Shown piece after piece: positions 29,035 to 32,658 of a DNA stretch of 32,658 nucleotides. Source of the stretch: Candidatus Methanovorans sp. GTDB lineage: Archaea; Halobacteriota; Methanosarcinia; Methanosarcinales; Methanosarcinaceae. The translations under genes and the position numbers were made by a program. How positions within the stretch are numbered: position 1 is the first letter of the stretch; each line of letters opens with the position of its first letter. The stretch spans positions 1-32,658 of the forward strand of contig DQIP01000219.1 of assembly GCA_020793565.1 (NCBI GenBank), given 5' to 3'. The notes beneath the pieces were generated by a model. That model was not told the DNA's origin and made no database searches. It was given only the letters and a program-made list of their open reading frames with translations.

Positions 29035-30369
29035 GTGAGCAATATGACAAAAGCAATACTCATAGCAGGAACACATAGCGGTGTCGGAAAAACCACAGTA
29101 GCCATGGGGATCATGGCAGCTCTTACAAACCGTAAATACCGGGTCCAGCCCTACAAAGTCGGACCGGACTACATTGACCCGACCCACCACACAGCTATCT
29201 GCGGCACACATTCGCAAAACCTTGATACTTATATGATGGGAGTTGACGATATACGGAAAATATTCGCGCGCACATCAGTTGATGCGGATATCTCGGTGAT
29301 CGAAGGTGCGATGGGACTGTTCGACGGCGTGGACTCCACTGAAATTGCCAGTTCTGCACATGTTGCGAAAACACTGGATATCCCAGTAATACTTGTGGTC
29401 AATGTCCACGGAATGTCGCGAAGTGCCGCTGCAATCGTTAAGGGATTCTCGGAATATGACAGGCAAGTCAATGTTGCAGGCGTCATCTTAAACCAGGTTG
29501 GAAGCGAACGTCACGCGCGTCTTTTAAGGGATGCACTCACTGACATACCAATTATCGGAACCCTGCCGCGAAATAAGGATATCACGGTCCCATCGCGCCA
29601 CCTGGGACTCCATATGGCATCCGAGCAGGAGTATGATATCAAGACCCTTGCGGGGTTCATTGAGGCGAACATTGACCTTGATGCTGTGATATCGGTCGCT
29701 GATACCTATCACGCGCCCGAACCCGCGCAGCAGCCAAATTCCATTGTCGAACCGGATATGAAGATCGGTGTGGCGCTTGACAGTGCCTTTTGTTTTTATT
29801 ACCAGGATATGTTCGATTCCATCAAGCAGCACGGTGCACAAATTGAGTTCTTCAGCCCGCTCAAAGGCGAACTGCCTGATGTTGACGGCATCTATTTCGG
29901 TGGCGGATACCCCGAACTCCACATTGCACAACTCGAAAAGTCAAGAACCACGCGCGCCCTAAAGCAACTTGCTGCTGATGGCATGCCGATGTATGGCGAA
30001 TGCGGCGGACTACAGTATCTTTGCAGTTCATACGAGATAGAAGGTGTGACGTACCGCATGGCTGACGTGTTTTCCGCACAAACCAGGCAGACAAACAGAT
30101 TACAGGCGCTCGGGTACACTGAAGCACGCGCGCGGGATGGTATGACGTTTGCCAGTGGCACGATCCTGGGACACGAATTCCATTATTCACTCACGGAATG
30201 CGCGCGGGACAGCAAGTTTGCATACGAAATGGTGCGCGGGAAAGGGATAGGGAACGGGATGGACGGTATTGTCGAACATAATTCCATGGCAAGTTATATG
30301 CATGCGCACCCGGCTACATTTCCGGTTGGGAATTTTATTGGTATGTGCAGAAAATACGGACGCCGGTGA
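29035..30369 (+). CDS. cfbB: Cobyrinate / Ni-sirohydrochlorin a,c-diamide synthase
   Basis: AILIAGTHSGVGKTTVAMGIMAAL, KVGPDYIDPTHH, VIEGAMGLFDG; C-terminal GATase ...FGGGYPELH, YGECGGLQYL, GHEFHYS. Confidence 0.85.
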   Translation: MSNMTKAILIAGTHSGVGKTTVAMGIMAALTNRKYRVQPYKVGPDYIDPTHHTAICGTHSQNLDTYMMGVDDIRKIFARTSVDADISVIEGAMGLFDGVDSTEIASSAHVAKTLDIPVILVVNVHGMSRSAAAIVKGFSEYDRQVNVAGVILNQVGSERHARLLRDALTDIPIIGTLPRNKDITVPSRHLGLHMASEQEYDIKTLAGFIEANIDLDAVISVADTYHAPEPAQQPNSIVEPDMKIGVALDSAFCFYYQDMFDSIKQHGAQIEFFSPLKGELPDVDGIYFGGGYPELHIAQLEKSRTTRALKQLAADGMPMYGECGGLQYLCSSYEIEGVTYRMADVFSAQTRQTNRLQALGYTEARARDGMTFASGTILGHEFHYSLTECARDSKFAYEMVRGKGIGNGMDGIVEHNSMASYMHAHPATFPVGNFIGMCRKYGRR

Positions 30370-30499
30370 GATTATAACTAATTTATCTACCAGGTATATT
30401 CGCTGAACTTTTCATGTCACGCATGTATATGCTACTGGTTTCGAAACAACGAAAAACAGTATCCGCTTCAAATCTAATGGAAACTGTATTTTTTAGATG

Positions 30500-30769
30500 C
30501 TAGTGTCGTGTCAACAATGCAATGTAGTTAAATGCAAGGAGTTACTACAGATGCGAAAAACGGCGCAACCACCCGTGTGCAGCGCGGCATGTTCCAACAC
30601 CATAATATGAAATACAATACTCTTTTCAAACGGCGTCGTATTTGCAGATCTTAGAATTGGATCGTGGGTTTGGCAGCAGTAGAATTTGCTGCCTGCGGCG
30701 GGAACTGATGCTCCGATCTCTTCAGTTTCGGTTAAATAATCCGATACTTGATAGTTGATACGACACTAG
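30500..30769. mobile_element. MITE-like element, 270 bp, with 16-bp terminal inverted repeats
   Basis: ctagtgtcgtgtcaac (30500-30515) vs reverse complement of gttgatacgacactag (30754-30769): 15/16 match; no ORF inside. Confidence 0.6.
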
Positions 30770-31021
30770 AACAAGAGTAGAAACTGCTGAGGCTGAATTG
30801 TTGCTAAAATCGGCCTAATATATTCTTTGCATAGTTGGGCTTTATCACCTTTTAAACGGATGGAATGGGCAAGGTGGTCCAATAAATTCAGCAGATGTTA
30901 GGTTGATTAGACCTGCATGACATTGACAATATAATTCCTGTGTTCGCTGGTGGGAATAATATAAAAACAACTTGAGTGGTGATGAACTGCGCCGCGCTAC
31001 ACGCGTGTGGTGACGCCGTTT
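30557..31021. repeat. Inverted GC-rich repeat pair (30557-30594 / 30984-31021)
   Basis: aaaacggcgcaaccacccgtgtgcagcgcggcatgttc vs reverse complement aaacggcgtcaccacacgcgtgtagcgcggcgcagttc. Confidence 0.7.
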
Positions 31022-31070
31022 AGTTTCAAGTAGTTGAACTGCCTGCGTTCAGCCTCGGTTGAATGTATTT

Positions 31071-31787
31071 TTAGTAACTCCAGATTTCATGGCTCAGCAT
31101 TGAACGATTCAGTTCATCTTTGAAAATATGCCATTGGGGCATGAATTTGTCCATGCAGACTGCGAAACGTTTGGTGTGGTTGCGCTCTATCAAGTGTACC
31201 ATTTCGTGTACAATAATGTATTCAAGACAGTGTTCCGGCTTTTTTGCTAATTCAAGATTCAACCAAATTCGATGGGGTGCAATCGTGCAGGTGCCCCATT
31301 TAGTTTTCATCTTCTTAATACCCCACTCCTTCACATCCACCCCGATGATCTTTTGCCATTTATCGATCAGGGGAGGTATTTGATCTTTAAGTTGCCTGCG
31401 ATACCATTCAGTGAGCACTTTTTCACGCTGCTCTCTGGTGCTGCCAACTCTTACGTAAAGGTCAATATAGGTCTTATTGCAAATATCCACTTTGGGAGCA
31501 GCGTTGTGATAAATAACATTTAATCGATAACGATTGCCCCTGTAATAATGGCTTTCACCCGACACGAATCTGCGTTCTGATTGGCGTTCTTGATCTTCGA
31601 ACTTTAATTTCTGTTTTTTTATCCATTCCATTTTTGAGATGGCGAAAAGACGAACTGCTTCATCATCGATTTTCAGCGGTGATGCAATGCGCACCCTGCC
31701 GTTAGGTGGATATACTCCAAGATGAAGATTTTTAATATCTTTTCTTACCACATCTATTGAGATGCTGCCTACCGTGATTTTCTGCAT
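31071..31787 (-). CDS. YgjP-like/M48-type zinc metallopeptidase
   Basis: HEMVHLIERNHTKRF (HExxH), KMKTKWGTCTIAPHRIWLNLELAKKPEHCLEYIIVHE. Confidence 0.9.
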   Translation of the reverse strand: MQKITVGSISIDVVRKDIKNLHLGVYPPNGRVRIASPLKIDDEAVRLFAISKMEWIKKQKLKFEDQERQSERRFVSGESHYYRGNRYRLNVIYHNAAPKVDICNKTYIDLYVRVGSTREQREKVLTEWYRRQLKDQIPPLIDKWQKIIGVDVKEWGIKKMKTKWGTCTIAPHRIWLNLELAKKPEHCLEYIIVHEMVHLIERNHTKRFAVCMDKFMPQWHIFKDELNRSMLSHEIWSY

Positions 31788-31788
31788 A

Positions 31789-32535
31789 TTAATATTCGCT
31801 CTGATTTTTCACTAATTCAAAAATACGTTCTACTTCTCCATCATCTTGAATATGGTTTCTTATCGCATATTTAACTTCACGTTCCTTTATTTTATTGCCT
31901 CGCCATCCATCTTTTTTAGTGTTGCAAATTTCATGATCTAAAGATATCGTAAGTTTTTCATCATTATTTAAATTGTCAAATAAGGCTCTTTTGGCATTTG
32001 AATTTAGGCTTTTTGGATAGGAAGAAGATTTAGCGGGGTTTTCCATGTTTTTACATAATTCTATAATTTTAGATAAATATTCTTCATAACTTTTGGCTTC
32101 TTCTTTTCGTTCTTTAATTAATTCATCCAGAAGAGTGGACATGTTCTCGTAATATTTCGGATTAGTAGGGGTTTCATCGATTATCAATCTGCGCATATTG
32201 TTTTCAATCGTTTCCGCTACGGCTTCCTTGTTTCGGCGTATGCCTTCAGGCAATGCGTTTACAGCATCCTCCCCACGTTCTACAATCAGCTCAATCAATG
32301 TCATATCATCAAAAACAGAGATCGTTTCACTGTCTTTGGCTCCAATATATGTATCTATCAAATGACGCATATCAGGCTCATGGGCTTTCAGGTCAATAGC
32401 ATCACCACTTGCGATTTTTATTTCGCCTCTCACATATTCGTAGTGTTTAACATCTGTTTTTATCTGCTCAATTTCTCCTGGTGAATAACTCGCTTGCCGC
32501 ATTTCGTTTGCAATGTCGGCATAGGCTCTAATCAA
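31789..32535 (-). pseudogene. Type I restriction HsdR C-terminal remnant (DUF3387-like)
   Basis: RAYADIANEM...VFDDMTLIELIVERGEDAVNALPEGIRRNKEAVAETIENNMRRLIIDETPTNPKYYENMSTLLDELIKERK; frame extends upstream only to a TAA about 30 codons away, with no helicase domains. Confidence 0.75.
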
Positions 32536-32658
32536 CGCTACTGTATGTTTGTATAATGCGGCACAATTCCATAATCTAGTGATTTTCCACTTTTTACGCC
32601 AAACATACCCCCTTAATCAGCTAAATACTGTTTTCCAATCACTTATGATTTTCTAAAA

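Noticed and set aside
31071-32658. Complete type I restriction-modification system
   Set aside because: No HsdM or HsdS in the window and HsdR lacks its N-terminal domains.
1-32658. tRNA or rRNA genes
   Set aside because: No convincing T-loop/acceptor pairings or rRNA signature sequences were found; GTTCGA-like matches were within coding sequence.

Overview
All calls below come from reading the sequence and the supplied ORF track; no searches or folding programs were run. The window looks like an F420-using euryarchaeal (methanogen/ANME-like, probably Methanosarcinales-type; inference) chromosome segment that alternates housekeeping operons with eroded accessory islands. Housekeeping: Yip1-like membrane protein / COG1361-like surface protein / MacB-type ABC ATPase / FtsX-type permease; AglJ-like glycosyltransferase; TATA-binding protein; condensin operon (coiled-coil protein - smc - scpA - extended scpB); geranylgeranyl reductase with a small 2x[4Fe-4S] ferredoxin missed by the ORF track; cofH-cofC and cofG (F420); moaA plus a missed 49-aa sORF; cfbB/cbiA-like a,c-diamide synthase. 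Accessory: a group II intron 3' end (domain V) cut by the left window edge and lying in a dispersed intergenic repeat; two toxin-antitoxin loci whose toxins are both broken (in-frame TGA in a RelE/ParE toxin, frameshift in a TumE/DUF6516-like toxin) while the antitoxin ORFs are intact; a ~210-bp direct-repeat pair bracketing a DUF234-type ATPase; a RhuM-family remnant fused to a methyltransferase 3' end; a nested IS relic with 19-bp perfect inverted termini inserted just upstream of one antitoxin; a MITE-like element; and an HsdR C-terminal remnant beside a YgjP-like metallopeptidase. The strongest candidate for something undescribed is a family of at least five ~60-65 nt repeats that preserve a two-hairpin architecture, in intergenic positions around the archaeol/F420/MoaA genes.
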